Origin: Galaxea fascicularis
Lineage: Eukaryota; Cnidaria; Anthozoa; Scleractinia; Euphylliidae
Reading direction: 5' to 3'
Assembly: GCA_948470475.1 (NCBI GenBank)
Contig: OX419335.1
Location: forward strand, 43,922,525-43,986,524
DNA length: 64,000 nucleotides
The notes beneath the pieces are model-generated. The model did not search any database. It saw only the letters and a program-made list of their open reading frames with translations, and was not told the DNA's origin. A program made the position numbers and the translations under genes. Below are positions 32,090-45,900 of this stretch, piece by piece; the first letter of the stretch is position 1; every line of letters starts with the position of its first letter.

Positions 32090-34934
32090 GGGAGGGTTGG
32101 GAGTACCTCCCACCCTCCCTCTCCCACTCTGCCGAGTGGAAGAGGGGAGGGTTGGGAGTACCTCCCACCCTCCCTCTCCCACTCTGCCGAGTGGAAGAGG
32201 GGAGGGTTGGGAGTACCTCCCACCCTCCCTCTCCCACTCTGCCGAGTGGAAGAGGGGAGGGTTGGGAGTACCTCCCACCCTCCCTCTCCCACTCTGCCGA
32301 GTGGAAGAGGGGAGGGTTGGGAGTACCTCCCACCCTCCCTCTCCCACTCTGCCGAGTGGAAGAGGGGAGGGTTGGGAGTACCTCCCACCCTCCCTCTCCC
32401 ACTCTGCCGAGTGGAAGAGGGGAGGGTTGGGAGTACCTCCCACCCTCCCTCTCCCACTCTGCCGAGTGGAAGAGGGGAGGGTTGGGAGTACCTCCCACCC
32501 TCCCTCTCCCACTCTGCCGAGTGGAAGAGGGGAGGGTTGGGAGTACCTCCCACCCTCCCTCTCCCACTCTGCCGAGTGGAAGAGGGGAGGGTTGGGAGTA
32601 CCTCCCACCCTCCCTCTCCCACTCTGCCGAGTGGAAGAGGGGAGGGTTGGGAGTACCTCCCACCCTCCCTCTCCCACTCTGCCGAGTGGAAGAGGGGAGG
32701 GTTGGGAGTACCTCCCACCCTCCCTCTCCCACTCTGCCGAGTGGAAGAGGGGAGGGTTGGGAGTACCTCCCACCCTCCCTCTCCCACTCTGCCGAGTGGA
32801 AGAGGGGAGGGTTGGGAGTACCTCCCACCCTCCCTCTCCCACTCTGCCGAGTGGAAGAGGGGAGGGTTGGGAGTACCTCCCACCCTCCCTCTCCCACTCT
32901 GCCGAGTGGAAGAGGGGAGGGTTGGGAGTACCTCCCACCCTCCCTCTCCCACTCTGCCGAGTGGAAGAGGGGAGGGTTGGGAGTACCTCCCACCCTCCCT
33001 CTCCCACTCTGCCGAGTGGAAGAGGGGAGGGTTGGGAGTACCTCCCACCCTCCCTCTCCCACTCTGCCGAGTGGAAGAGGGGAGGGTTGGGAGTACCTCC
33101 CACCCTCCCTCTCCCACTCTGCCGAGTGGAAGAGGGGAGGGTTGGGAGTACCTCCCACCCTCCCTCTCCCACTCTGCCGAGTGGAAGAGGGGAGGGTTGG
33201 GAGTACCTCCCACCCTCCCTCTCCCACTCTGCCGAGTGGAAGAGGGGAGGGTTGGGAGTACCTCCCACCCTCCCTCTCCCACTCTGCCGAGTGGAAGAGG
33301 GGAGGGTTGGGAGTACCTCCCACCCTCCCTCTCCCACTCTGCCGAGTGGAAGAGGGGAGGGTTGGGAGTACCTCCCACCCTCCCTCTCCCACTCTGCCGA
33401 GTGGAAGAGGGGAGGGTTGGGAGTACCTCCCACCCTCCCTCTCCCACTCTGCCGAGTGGAAGAGGGGAGGGTTGGGAGTACCTCCCACCCTCCCTCTCCC
33501 ACTCTGCCGAGTGGAAGAGGGGAGGGTTGGGAGTACCTCCCACCCTCCCTCTCCCACTCTGCCGAGTGGAAGAGGGGAGGGTTGGGAGTACCTCCCACCC
33601 TCCCTCTCCCACTCTGCCGAGTGGAAGAGGGGAGGGTTGGGAGTACCTCCCACCCTCCCTCTCCCACTCTGCCGAGTGGAAGAGGGGAGGGTTGGGAGTA
33701 CCTCCCACCCTCCCTCTCCCACTCTGCCGAGTGGAAGAGGGGAGGGTTGGGAGTACCTCCCACCCTCCCTCTCCCACTCTGCCGAGTGGAAGAGGGGAGG
33801 GTTGGGAGTACCTCCCACCCTCCCTCTCCCACTCTGCCGAGTGGAAGAGGGGAGGGTTGGGAGTACCTCCCACCCTCCCTCTCCCACTCTGCCGAGTGGA
33901 AGAGGGGAGGGTTGGGAGTACCTCCCACCCTCCCTCTCCCACTCTGCCGAGTGGAAGAGGGGAGGGTTGGGAGTACCTCCCACCCTCCCTCTCCCACTCT
34001 GCCGAGTGGAAGAGGGGAGGGTTGGGAGTACCTCCCACCCTCCCTCTCCCACTCTGCCGAGTGGAAGAGGGGAGGGTTGGGAGTACCTCCCACCCTCCCT
34101 CTCCCACTCTGCCGAGTGGAAGAGGGGAGGGTTGGGAGTACCTCCCACCCTCCCTCTCCCACTCTGCCGAGTGGAAGAGGGGAGGGTTGGGAGTACCTCC
34201 CACCCTCCCTCTCCCACTCTGCCGAGTGGAAGAGGGGAGGGTTGGGAGTACCTCCCACCCTCCCTCTCCCACTCTGCCGAGTGGAAGAGGGGAGGGTTGG
34301 GAGTACCTCCCACCCTCCCTCTCCCACTCTGCCGAGTGGAAGAGGGGAGGGTTGGGAGTACCTCCCACCCTCCCTCTCCCACTCTGCCGAGTGGAAGAGG
34401 GGAGGGTTGGGAGTACCTCCCACCCTCCCTCTCCCACTCTGCCGAGTGGAAGAGGGGAGGGTTGGGAGTACCTCCCACCCTCCCTCTCCCACTCTGCCGA
34501 GTGGAAGAGGGGAGGGTTGGGAGTACCTCCCACCCTCCCTCTCCCACTCTGCCGAGTGGAAGAGGGGAGGGTTGGGAGTACCTCCCACCCTCCCTCTCCC
34601 ACTCTGCCGAGTGGAAGAGGGGAGGGTTGGGAGTACCTCCCACCCTCCCTCTCCCACTCTGCCGAGTGGAAGAGGGGAGGGTTGGGAGTACCTCCCACCC
34701 TCCCTCTCCCACTCTGCCGAGTGGAAGAGGGGAGGGTTGGGAGTACCTCCCACCCTCCCTCTCCCACTCTGCCGAGTGGAAGAGGGGAGGGTTGGGAGTA
34801 CCTCCCACCCTCCCTCTCCCACTCTGCCGAGTGGAAGAGGGGAGGGTTGGGAGTACCTCCCACCCTCCCTCTCCCACTCTGCCGAGTGGAAGAGGGGAGG
34901 GTTGGGAGTACCTCCCACCCTCCCTCTCCCACTT
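32090..34934. repeat. 55-bp satellite array, about 52 copies
   Basis: Period 55, e.g. GGGTTGGGAGTACCTCCCAC, then a TCCCTCTCC block and CCACTCTGCCGAGTGGAAGA. Copies look identical through the whole array. Each unit holds two hairpins (GGGAGTACCTCCC, and CCACTC TGCC GAGTGG). Because 55 is not a multiple of 3 and the unit has no stop on either strand, all six frames are open for about 940-1007 codons. I do not call these as genes. Confidence 0.98.
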
Positions 34935-36294
34935 CTGCCCTCCCTTTTCCAATCTTTACCTTTTCTATTCTTCCCTTTTGTTTTATTCTTCACTCCAACT
35001 TAAGTTTTGTTACTTTGTTAAGTTAACAAGGAGACAGAGAAGTTTGCCGCGTTTTGTTGCGGCACTTTATTTTTTCTTTGCCTTTAATGTGAAGGGTTGG
35101 TGTTTTTTATTTGCCATCTTTTGTTTTTTTTTTACTTTATTTTTTTAATACATTTTCTAGACATAAAGAGTCATTTCGTGTTCTGAAGCTAATAAATATC
35201 TTATATTTACTCTTTTATTAAATTCTTAGAATAGCTTTACATTTGTCTTTCTGATTTAAATCTACATATTTGGTATTGCATATTTGACACATTCGAGTCT
35301 AAAATATCGGGAATTGTCTTTTGTCGGGCGTATGAATTACTAGAAATATTGCTAGTGTTTGTGAAAGTTTATTTCCGACTTGATTATCGGTTTTACAGTA
35401 TGGTCCAATTGTAACTAATTGGGGTGGTTTTACTCGTTTGAACAGGAACCTTGAAATTTTGTGTGCCACTTATGAAAAAGTATTTTAAGGGCTATTCCAA
35501 AATGGATAAAGAACGTGTTGTTATTTGAAAATTTTGAGTGTCAGGTTTCAAAATAATAAATTATAGGCTATCGAGTCATTTTCACAATCAGTGCTTTTAT
35601 TTGAAAGTTTGTACTGCTACTTTGAAAATTAGCTTCGTGAGGAAAAAATTAGTTCCTAAGCAAAACGGAAGAAAATAAGGAAAAATACTTTTTGTTCCAT
35701 TTGAATCTATCTTATGGTAGTGTGCCATGAGGACGATTTTTTTTCATAATTTTCTCGCTGGTAGTTAAGTCTGTTGTTGGAAGCCACTACATTCGAATTT
35801 GAGTTTGTTCACTTACCTTGTTGTCTTCAGAGATGTCACAAACATCGCTGCAGTGCTACGACTAAAATAGTTGTTAACTATAGTACTATTTATGCCAAAT
35901 TCTCTCTCTCTCTCCTCTCTCCTGTCCAGACTTCGGCAACTTTCTTCTTTGTCATTGGTAGTTAGTCTAGAACACATAGGAGTTTAAAACTAATGCGCTA
36001 GGATCTCTTGTATTGTTGCATTATTCAATCGTTTTAGATGACGAAGACCTCAGGAAAGTAAGAATTACATCTATGAAAAAAAAAAGTTAGAATCCTGATA
36101 CCTTCTCGCGAGAAGGGGAAAGAAAGTATCGCAAATTATCACCTAAAGAAGAAATTTAAAGTAATACGCCTGAAACTCTTATTTTGCATTTATATATTTG
36201 CAAACTTGAATGCATGTTTTAGACGACGACGACCCAAAAATACTGTAATGGTTAAATCTTTGCGATCTCTAAGTGTAAGATGATTCTGAAACCT
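34935..36294. other. Intergenic, nothing recognised
   Basis: T-rich, then mixed unique DNA with no supported gene. Confidence 0.5.
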
Positions 36295-36555
36295 TTTACG
36301 AGAAAAAGAGTCTAGTACCGTGAAATAAAAACCTTTTGGCAAAACGTTTCGTAAGTGCACTTTGGCTTTAGCCAAGTTTAGATTGTGGAAACAGAATTTA
36401 GTGGGAACGCAAGAAAAACGAAATTTATTCGTAAAAACCTATTTACGAGAAGACGAAACTATTAAGTAGCACAAAATAAAAGTTTTGGTAAAAAATGTTC
36501 TATTTGGGTTTTGGTTTTAGCCGAGCCTGGATTGTGAAAACAGAACTCGATAGCA
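36295..36555. repeat. Diverged tandem duplication, period about 146 bp
   Basis: TTTACGAGAA (36295 and 36441), AATAAAA, TTTTGG(C/T)AAAA, TTTAGCC and GATTGTG(G/A)AAACAGAA recur in the same order. Confidence 0.5.
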
Positions 36556-36982
36556 CTGCTGGAAAATTTCAATAAGAATGAAACGTGCGCAAAATATTTC
36601 CTAATTTCGTTGCAGAATGGTAAGTTCCGTTGCTGTTCATGCGAAGAAATAGATTTTAGTACTGAGAAGTAATATTTACAAATTCAAAGTGAAAAATTAA
36701 TGGAATAAACGGCTTGAGGTTCTGTTGTGGCACAAGTAAATTCAAGGTTCCTTAATTCATCAGGGTAGAGACCAAACTCTATTAGTTCTTCGATCAAAGC
36801 TGTAATCCTTAAATGCTTGTGAATTGTATGCTGTTACCCTTTGAACTTCTTCGCTTTCTGTAATCATTATGGGAAAGCCTCTTTGAAATTATAAGTACAG
36901 TCTTTTGCCGGCTGGCAAACAGGTTAAAACAACTCGGCCGTATCTCAGTTAAGGTGGTATTGTAGTTGTACAGCTTCACACT

Positions 36983-39900
36983 TTACTGCTGATCTTCACT
37001 GCTCATTTCCTTGGCTTGCCCAAGATCCAGCCGGATCAATGATGTCTTAGCGACTTCCAGTTCAACCTGTAGACAGAAAATCAGAAACGTTTCAATTATG
37101 TACGATCTGACAGATGCATTGTTACAGAGTCAAGTTATGTATACAAGAAACAAGGTTTCTGCCGAAAAAAAGATCCAACAGTTGATGGTTTCAGGTTATA
37201 TTCGTCATCCAGTCACTATTATTTGAAAACACATCAAAGCAGGACGTAAAACCATCTATACCATCGCAGGCCTATGGTATTGGCATGGTCCGCTACACTT
37301 AAAAACGACAAAAAGTACGTTCTATGTTTTTCGATGTTCATTTCTAAAGAGCACACCTGAAATAAGAAAGGCACTCTTAAAATAAAGAGCCTCCGGGCAT
37401 ATTTACAGCGGCTCGCATAATTCGCTTGGGTTGAACAAAATTTGACAGCATAATTAAAGGTCTCTGAGCCAACTCATTCATGCATAACTGAAGACAAAAG
37501 TTAGGATTTGTGAAAGCAACGGCATCACGCTCCCAGCGATCCTTTTAAAACTTGTAAGAGATATTTTTCTCCAATTGAAATTAAGGTAAAGCTCTATGGA
37601 ACTCAAAGTAGAAAGATACAATTCTTATGAATAATCGGCAGTAGAATGAAATTGAAAGATATAGAGATCTATTTTGAGCTGTTTAAACCCTCCGCGATTG
37701 AGAGAGGTACGGTAGACATCCCCATTCTTTTGCCTGGTTTGACATGGCCGAAGGAAGTTTTCCTGATGACGTTTGCTATGCGAATTTTCGAGGCCAACTC
37801 GCGTAACTTCTGACATGTCTGAATGTCTTCTCCATGAAATTTCTAAAGGTATATCTCGTCAAGATACATTGATTTGAAAGGCTGTTACTCCAGACTATCG
37901 ACTTGCAATAACCCTGTATTACCTCGCGTCGACAGCAGAATTTAGGTTAACCATTGCTAACTTCTTCTTTTGTGTGTACTTGTATCAGTGAATCACGGAG
38001 ACAGCATTTGCGAGGTTAGGTTAGGTTAATAAGTCACTGAAGCCTGGCAAAATCTCGTTTTGGCACGCGGGTCACTTTTTAGGCGGGCCAGGACTACCCC
38101 ACGAGGTGGTCTCGATCCGCCTGATTTTCTTGGGCCGCATGCCGACATATTTGCATTTACATAAAAAAACAAGCGGGCCGTGCCACAACTATTGGCCCGC
38201 GTATCTAAATTTAGGAGTGCCGGATCTAAAATGAATGTCGTGCAAATGGGGCTTAATAATGCATATTTTTTCCGATATGCGATCAATGCAGGATATTTTA
38301 ATTTTTTATCACACTGTGCTTTTATTATAAAAGGTCTTGAAAAGTGTAAGTGTTCAAAATATTTTTTTGCTGAGTTTAGGCGTCTTAAAAATGATCAATT
38401 AATCTGTCTTCCAGTCGCAAACACCTGCGGAAAGTTAATCGCTAGAAGGTCGAAAAATCTTCTTAAGTTCAAATCTATAGGTTTGAAATCTCTTACAAAA
38501 AATCAGCTCAAAGAAAAGCGACACCATCGAATTGAAGGTAAACTGCAGAAGCAGGTGGTTTGGCGGAACGTTCTGTAGGTATGCAGTTTACTCTTTGGTG
38601 GCTTGTCAACGAATCACTAAATCAAAGTTTAATGGCTGCCGAATCGTCAGAGCGCAGGATTAAGTCGAAGTTTCTCTTCAAAATTATTTAAGACGTTACA
38701 TATGGGTTTTATTACGATAATTCAAAATTGAAACGTTAAGTGAAAACAAATGGTTTTATTTCATTTGGATTAGTCTCCGCGTCATTTGGTGCGATTAAAT
38801 TGGTAAATTTCAAATCGCTGTTCGTAAAGCAAAGTAACATTGAGTAAGAGTTATTCCGAGAAGATCTGTGAGAGTATGTGTGACGTTTTGTGGCATCCTT
38901 CGCGAAGCCGTAAATTTTATGGGACAAGAAAACACATGCAGTTTGAGTTTGTTTCAATATTCTTTTGCTGATGAAGTTGACAATATCAAAACTGACCGAA
39001 ATTAGTCCCTCGTGTTTAGTCTCGCAGAATTCAATAATTATGTTTTTTTTCAGCAAATGTCATGAAGCAAGTTTACAAATAAAAATTAAATTTAGGAAGA
39101 AAAGAGTTTAAGTAAAAAGAAACAGAACCAATTTTAACTCGGTGGCACTTTTCCGCAAAAAAACGAGATCAAAACCGCAATTTTCTGAAAGTTAATTGAC
39201 TTTTTGGTCCAACTTGGCCGCCGTGGAAGTCAGTGCTATTCTTCGATTTCCTATTTCAGCTCTGATCGTACTTTTACAGAATTATCTGAATTCTGCATTG
39301 GGCTAGCTTTTCAAAGTGTTGTTCTTGTAAAGAAAAGCAATATTTCAGCTTGAAATTACTAGCTTCGTCCCGTCCCGACTATCTGCCCATGAGTCTCCGA
39401 GGATAGAAAATTTCTGACCCGGTAGGAAGAAAATATTGAAAGAGGAGCGTTAAGTTGTCCTTAGTTTACGTCTCAGCAATTCTTTACCAAAGCTCAAAGA
39501 AAATCAACTATAAACCGAGGTAAAAAGTAATATATGTGGCTACAAAGAAGCTTAGCTATGAAGTCGTTAATACCGGTTTCCTTACTCCTCAGTGTAAAAC
39601 AAATCCAACTCCAAGTTCTTGCAATAGCAGTAAATGTATGCAGTGTTGGAGTCGTCGTAAAGCGGACAGTAGGGAGATTGGGATATTTTGATTAAAATAA
39701 CGCAAAAAAGAGAACGTCTAACAAGGTCAAAGAAATCTTACCTTCCCATGGTGGAATGTGTTTGACCAAATGTTATCCCTGATGGCTGTATCTATCACTT
39801 GCCCCATTATCTCGGTTGTATGACTGAAACACTGGGGAGAACAAATAAACAGTATTAGAAAGAGTGGGATACATCCGAGTAGAAAAATAATGAAACCTGA

Positions 39901-42900
39901 ACTGAAATTCTCTTTACACTATTTGAAGATCAAATTGAAATTCCTTCTATGAAATTATTTTACGAGAATGTCACGTGTGTAATTTTCTCGATGCCTAGTG
40001 GCACTCCTGAGAGGTTACCAAGGAGGTTTCTGCGACTCAACAGAGGCTCTTCGAGACAGGTGGTCAGCCCAACCACCCTTATGTGTGTGAGAGCAGACCA
40101 CAGCAACGCGAACTACGGTCCCTACTCTTTTCGATCAGTGTGTGGGTTCTTTTACGTCCCCATCCAGTTTTACGTGGGGAGGTGGAGGAGACAAGGCCAG
40201 CAGCTTAACGTCACTGCCCACTGACTGGATCATCTGAACTAAAGTAGACGTTGAGCACACAGCCAGCATGATCTTACCAGGACCCAGGTTTGTGCACCGG
40301 TCTGAGAGTTTGAACCCGCAAATCATGAACCCACCGTATTCCAAGTCTCCCCGCCTCCCTTATTAGCAAGGTTTGACGTTCCTCAAGATCTTACGCTTTC
40401 TGTTTTTCCTTGTTGTCGCAAGCAATCACTAAATTTAATCAAAGATGGATTGCAGAAAACAAACAATGAAAAAAAATGTAAATTTTAGGTTCTGGTGCTA
40501 TGCGTAAAAGCCAACTAAAAAGAAACCGATTGGCAAAACGCAAAGGATTAGATTTCCATGGGATTGTGGATATGTAAATGTTGTTTCACCTTTCCGTCCT
40601 GGAAAATCCCAGAAACTCCTGAGGGGCACTAAAATAATTTTTCTGTATACCTGGCAAAGGCATTAAAGAAAATCGATATAAATCGGCAAAAATAACTGTA
40701 ACAACTCTAATTGTAACAATTGTAATAATTCTTTTTGTGGTTACTGGCTGTTAAGCTAGTCACCATAATGTCATCGGGTGCGTGAGTGAGAGTGTCCGTG
40801 ACTTTTCGGAAGCTTTCGGAGTAATCTCACGAAGTGAGACCGAAAACACCCCGAGATTTACCGGAGTTATTGTAATCGATTTTCACCTTTTAACGTGGGT
40901 TGTAATGAGAATAACTGCTTTTTATACATTTTGTAATTGCTACCGTTTTATTGAATATTACATTTCAAACGAAAATATTTGGAGATTCGAAAACGTGGCG
41001 CAAGAGAAATCGTGGTACGAATGTCGAATGTCTCCGATCTCTGTGAGCCATAAGTAGTCAAAGAACATTGCAGACTCGTTTTCCCATGTGCTTTGACGTG
41101 GCGGTCGACGTGACTATTTTCGTGGTGGTAATGATGAAGAAATCCCTCTTCGAGGACAGATCAGAAAGTGTGGTTTTGAAGTTCGTCTGACTGCTTAGAC
41201 TGGGGATCCACTTTGCAAAAAATTACAGGTTTGGATGCGAATTTTCACCGTGCTTTTATATCCTTCGATTCGTCTTGTATTTCCAAACAACTTTTATCAG
41301 TCTGATCAGTGAAGTTTGTAAAAGAACGTGCTCAATTCGAGTCAATAAATTGACCTAAATTGTGCTATACAAGAGCCTAGCAGTTCGCTTGCCTTGATTT
41401 GCGTAGCTTTATTCGAGCCGAAAATAAAACGCCTTTGCATTTTAACGTTGCTTTGGTTTTGTGTATTGAACCATGAACAATTGCACAGACTGTCATGACA
41501 TAAACTTGTGTGTTTGCCAGTGATCGAACCAACAACTTCCCTGTTTATTGACCCGTGAATAATTGGATAACTGGCGTGTGCTTGAAACCAGTGTTCCATT
41601 GATCAAACCAATGAGTTCACGTAAATCGAACCAGCGAGTTCACTAATCGAACCAGTGTGTTCACTCACAACTTATCGAACGATGCTTGTAATACTCTACT
41701 AATTGTTTACATTTCCATTTATTTGTACGTATGAAAAGATAGATTCTCACTGTGGGCAACCATTCAAATTTAGTGTTACTGTATTAAACATCGACCAACA
41801 CATCCCGCCTAAATGCCTTTGGCGTCTTGTTCTTTGTTGATAACAGCAAATTTATCTTTAGTATTATGTCAGTAGACACACTTTGATCTGTTTACAATGT
41901 AACATGTGGTCCTTTGCGTGGTTGTGCAGACTCGTAACGATCTTTTCACAAATCCTGAGATTTGTTTACTAAAGCCCTTTATTACCTTAAATATCAAACA
42001 AATTTAAAGCAATTTCATTTACGCTCTACGTAATTGACTTGTAACCCATTCCCTCCAGTTATACATATCACAGTTGTCGATCGAAAGGGAGTACTCCCAA
42101 CAATCCAGATAATCAACTATACAAAGCTACTTTCCCTGAAGGGGTACCTTTTTAGGCCAGATCTGAGATGTACATAAACAAAGACAATTCGTGAATTCTG
42201 GTATACAAAAGGGTTCTGACATAACAAAATCACAGCGGACACATCGCAAAACTTCTTGTGTACCATTGTGTCCACCTTTGCAATGTTGCACCCATTGGTG
42301 GAGAGAATGTACATGTCGAACACTCAAATTTTAAAAGAATACTTAGCAATAAACTAAAACTCCGCAACTCTTTTTGAACCATTGTGGTTGTTATTCACTA
42401 CAAATAACCACATGTCCTCCTTGAGGCCTTTTATTTTACGTGATCGGCACTAAAAATACGGTTGTAACAAAGAAAGAATAGAGACCGATACACACGAGGG
42501 GATTTGCTCCTGGAGTATGCTAACCCCTCATGTGTATCGGCCTTAAAGGTATAAATTAAAAACGCAAAGGATCTTGGCAACCTCGCTCCCAGGGCTTTCT
42601 CTCCGCCATTTTTTCTTTCATGGGAAACCGCTATTGCGGTTGTTAACCTATATTTCTTTTTTCGTTGTTCTGTGAAAATATCAGGAGGTTTCATCGAAGA
42701 AACTGAAATTAAAATCGAAGCTTCAATTGTGTGACCACTGAAACAAACTTTCCCGGGCCTGGCAAACCAATTCATACAAATGGCAGATCTGAAGGCTTGT
42801 CACCAGAGTAATTTGCTGTTCTCTGGCAGTAAACGTTTTATTAAAGTGGTGTTTTCTCCAAAGGTTTTCGGCCTTCATCTTGTCCCGATATTACATTAAG

Positions 42901-45900
42901 CTCCCAAAATATTATCGAGGTATTACTTTAATCGTCCTCAGAAATTTGGGCCTTGGTGAAGCTTTGATTCGGAAACTGAAACTGAAAAACTTTGTTACGA
43001 GATAACTGTTTCCGAAAACTAAACCTTTTTTGTGTATTTCGAGAGGAATTACTTCAATGAAAGTAAAACAATGCAGCTTACGAAGCAACGAAATGTGCGT
43101 CGGTGAACTTTTTGAAGAGGAAAATGACATGGCTTGCCGACTAAACGAGACAACTCCGGCCGATAGAAAGTTATAGTGGACTACTTGCCATTCCCCATTG
43201 GAATGGATTTTGTATGTTACGAAGAAGAAGAAGAAGAAGAAGAAGAAGAAGAAAGAGGAGTGTTTGACCGAGGAAAAGTGTCCGGGAAATAGAACCACAT
43301 ACCATTTGTAGTTTACGGTTGTTGTCGACTGAAAAAGTTCGAAGTCATTCGTACGCTGACACGATTTGTCCGTAGACAGTGATCTCACCTTCGAATTCCC
43401 CGTAGAAGTAGTTTTGTAATTGTTATCTACTGAAAAACATACGGAAGTTACAGTATTGCTTATAAGCCATATATATGGATCAGAAATATTCTCGTTGTTA
43501 TCTACTTTGCTTTTTGATAACAATTCAAATATTTTTGTTCAAGTTTTTTGTTGTTATCTACTTCTGATAGCAACAAGGATTCAGTTCAACTGCACTGATT
43601 TGTTTTTAATCATCCAATCGATTTCTACTGATTTCTATCGAGAACACGCCAGGGTGTAATTAAATCAAAACGTAGACTACAAACCGGGAGGGGTAAATTT
43701 TAGAAGTACCCTCCCTTTCATTCCTCCGCAGGCAAATCCCCTTAAAGGTATATCAAGCTTTTACTTTCCAACTGTTTCTTTGCTTCTACAGCTAGGTCCA
43801 CAGTCAGCGCGACGCGCCGTTTATCTCCGTAAAACTTCTCAACTTCTTCTTCCTTCTACCCTCAGGCCCACAAACACCGCCAATGACAAATGGGTTTTGT
43901 CCTTGAACCTTGGTGGGCGTCTGCTAATGTCTTTTAGCAAGGAAAGGCCGTTCAGCTCCTCTTCTCAATTCTTTCGTCAACTTTCCAACAACCGACTGTT
44001 TGCCACATCAACCAGTAACCACGAAACTTACATTTATATATAGGCATAATTAGTTTAGCAATTAACACTTTACATACATAATTATTGTAAAACGCGGAAC
44101 CTTACACTCCTATGTTACTATTTTCTCCTATGTTACTTACACTCCCATGTGCTAAACCTTACAATCCTATGATAGCAACGCTTTACTAAATCAACACATA
44201 AGAACAATAAACTTACACGCTTTTAGTTACAGACTACGTTAAAATACATCTCTAATTACAAAGACTACAAACCACTACACTACAACGTTGAATTAACACT
44301 AGTTAACTAGTAGTAACCACAGGTTAGAAAGTGCGGGCCTGAATGCACTTGAAGAGCTTTTGTTTAGATGTTGGCAATAGAGAAGATGGTAATGCGTGCC
44401 TTGTTTTGAAAGGGTGACAGAAAATTGGCGTTACTTTCGATTCTCACTAGTTAGCTAATTAAATATTCGATCAAGGAAGGAAGAAGGCGCCGGTCGCGGA
44501 GAATGTTTATTTGCTCGAAATTGAGGCAAAATCTTTCAGAGATAATACAGGATATTGTAATGATACAGAAAGTAATTTGGGACCAATTGCTAGCTTTTAA
44601 GGGTGAAATTATACAGAAGCAAGCTTTATTTTCGCTTCCGTTTCGATAAAACGCTGTCTGTTCTGTTTTTTCTTTCGTTCTCTTTTCTACCTCGCCGAGG
44701 TCATTTTTTCGTCTAAATCACGTAAGGAAAGCTTGGAATTAATGTTCTCATTCAAGGTTTAGCTCTGAGGTAATAATTCTGCGATTTTTTTGATCCCATG
44801 TGACAAACTGTTACAATTGACACATTTTTCGCATTCTGATCGTTCTCAGTTGCAGAACAAAATTTCAATTTTCGGTTTCAGCGTCCCTGTTATAAACATG
44901 GCGCGCACGCTTATTACGCAATCCGCTGATCACTGTCAAGATTAGGGTTGCGGGCCTCTCTTGGGCCCGCAATTAACACTAGGACCATACGAAATACTAA
45001 GACCGAAAAACTGAAACAAAAAGCTAAATTAGAACATGACAAAAAAATAGAAAATTTCGTGACAGCGATGCAGTTGAAAAAGTGCTTTATTGTTGATGCT
45101 ACTTCGGTTGGCAGAGCATCGGACTGCTGAGCAGGAGGTCGCGGGCTCAAACCCCAGACCGGACCACAAACCAGGGTTCCTGGTAAGATCATGCTGGTTG
45201 TGTACCGCTCTAACGACTGCTTCAGTTCAGATAATCGCGTCATTGGACAGTAGCCGCTAGCCTTATCTCCTACACTGTTCCACACGTGAAACTGGAAGGG
45301 GATGTCAAAGAACCCACACGCCGAATGAAACTTAGAGTAGGCAACATAAGTTCTTGGTGCTGTTTTCGTCTGCCCTCGCACACGTCAGGGGTGGGCTGGC
45401 CACTTATCCCCAGGAGCCTCTGATGGGTTACAGAAACCTCCAAGTAAACCTCTTAGCAGGTCCCTAATCACCACTTGGCGTGGAAAGGACTAACTTGAAT
45501 ACATAATTTATGTATGAATCAATACAAACGAATTCGTTTTGAAATTCACGGCGGTGTTTATTTTTCGGAATCCTTGAAATTTGGCGGTAAAGGAAAAACC
45601 CAAACGTTCCCCTATCTTCTTTGGTATCACTGTATAGAGATGTTTGTCCCCACCATTAAAACGATATAGACTTTACGAAAAGTTCCTAATTCAAATAAAT
45701 GGAAATTAATTGACTAGCAATCTGCAAAAACATACTAGATACCGCCAATTGGTCGCCCTTATTTCAAGTAAATTTTAAACAAAAGCTATGGGCTTGTAGC
45801 CACGTTACTCCAGTTAACTGAATTGAATAACACGTGTTGGACTTATCTGAATTAGCTGGAGCTTGAGTGGCAGGGTGATTGAACATTGTTGGCTTGCGTT

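Noticed and set aside
32090..34934. CRISPR array
   Set aside because: The repeat is a contiguous satellite with no unique spacers, in a eukaryotic context.
31970..35148. Six very long ORFs (939-1007 codons) of repetitive protein
   Set aside because: They are produced by a stop-free 55-bp satellite read in all six frames; no start context, splice signal or codon bias favours any frame.
42912..43523. 203-codon minus ORF with a poly-Phe run
   Set aside because: The run is the (GAA)n microsatellite; no domain, and the exon-like piece at 43390-43430 is out of phase with neighbouring exons.
45140..45381. 155-codon minus-strand ORF
   Set aside because: Lies inside a SINE of which two other copies exist with different frames.
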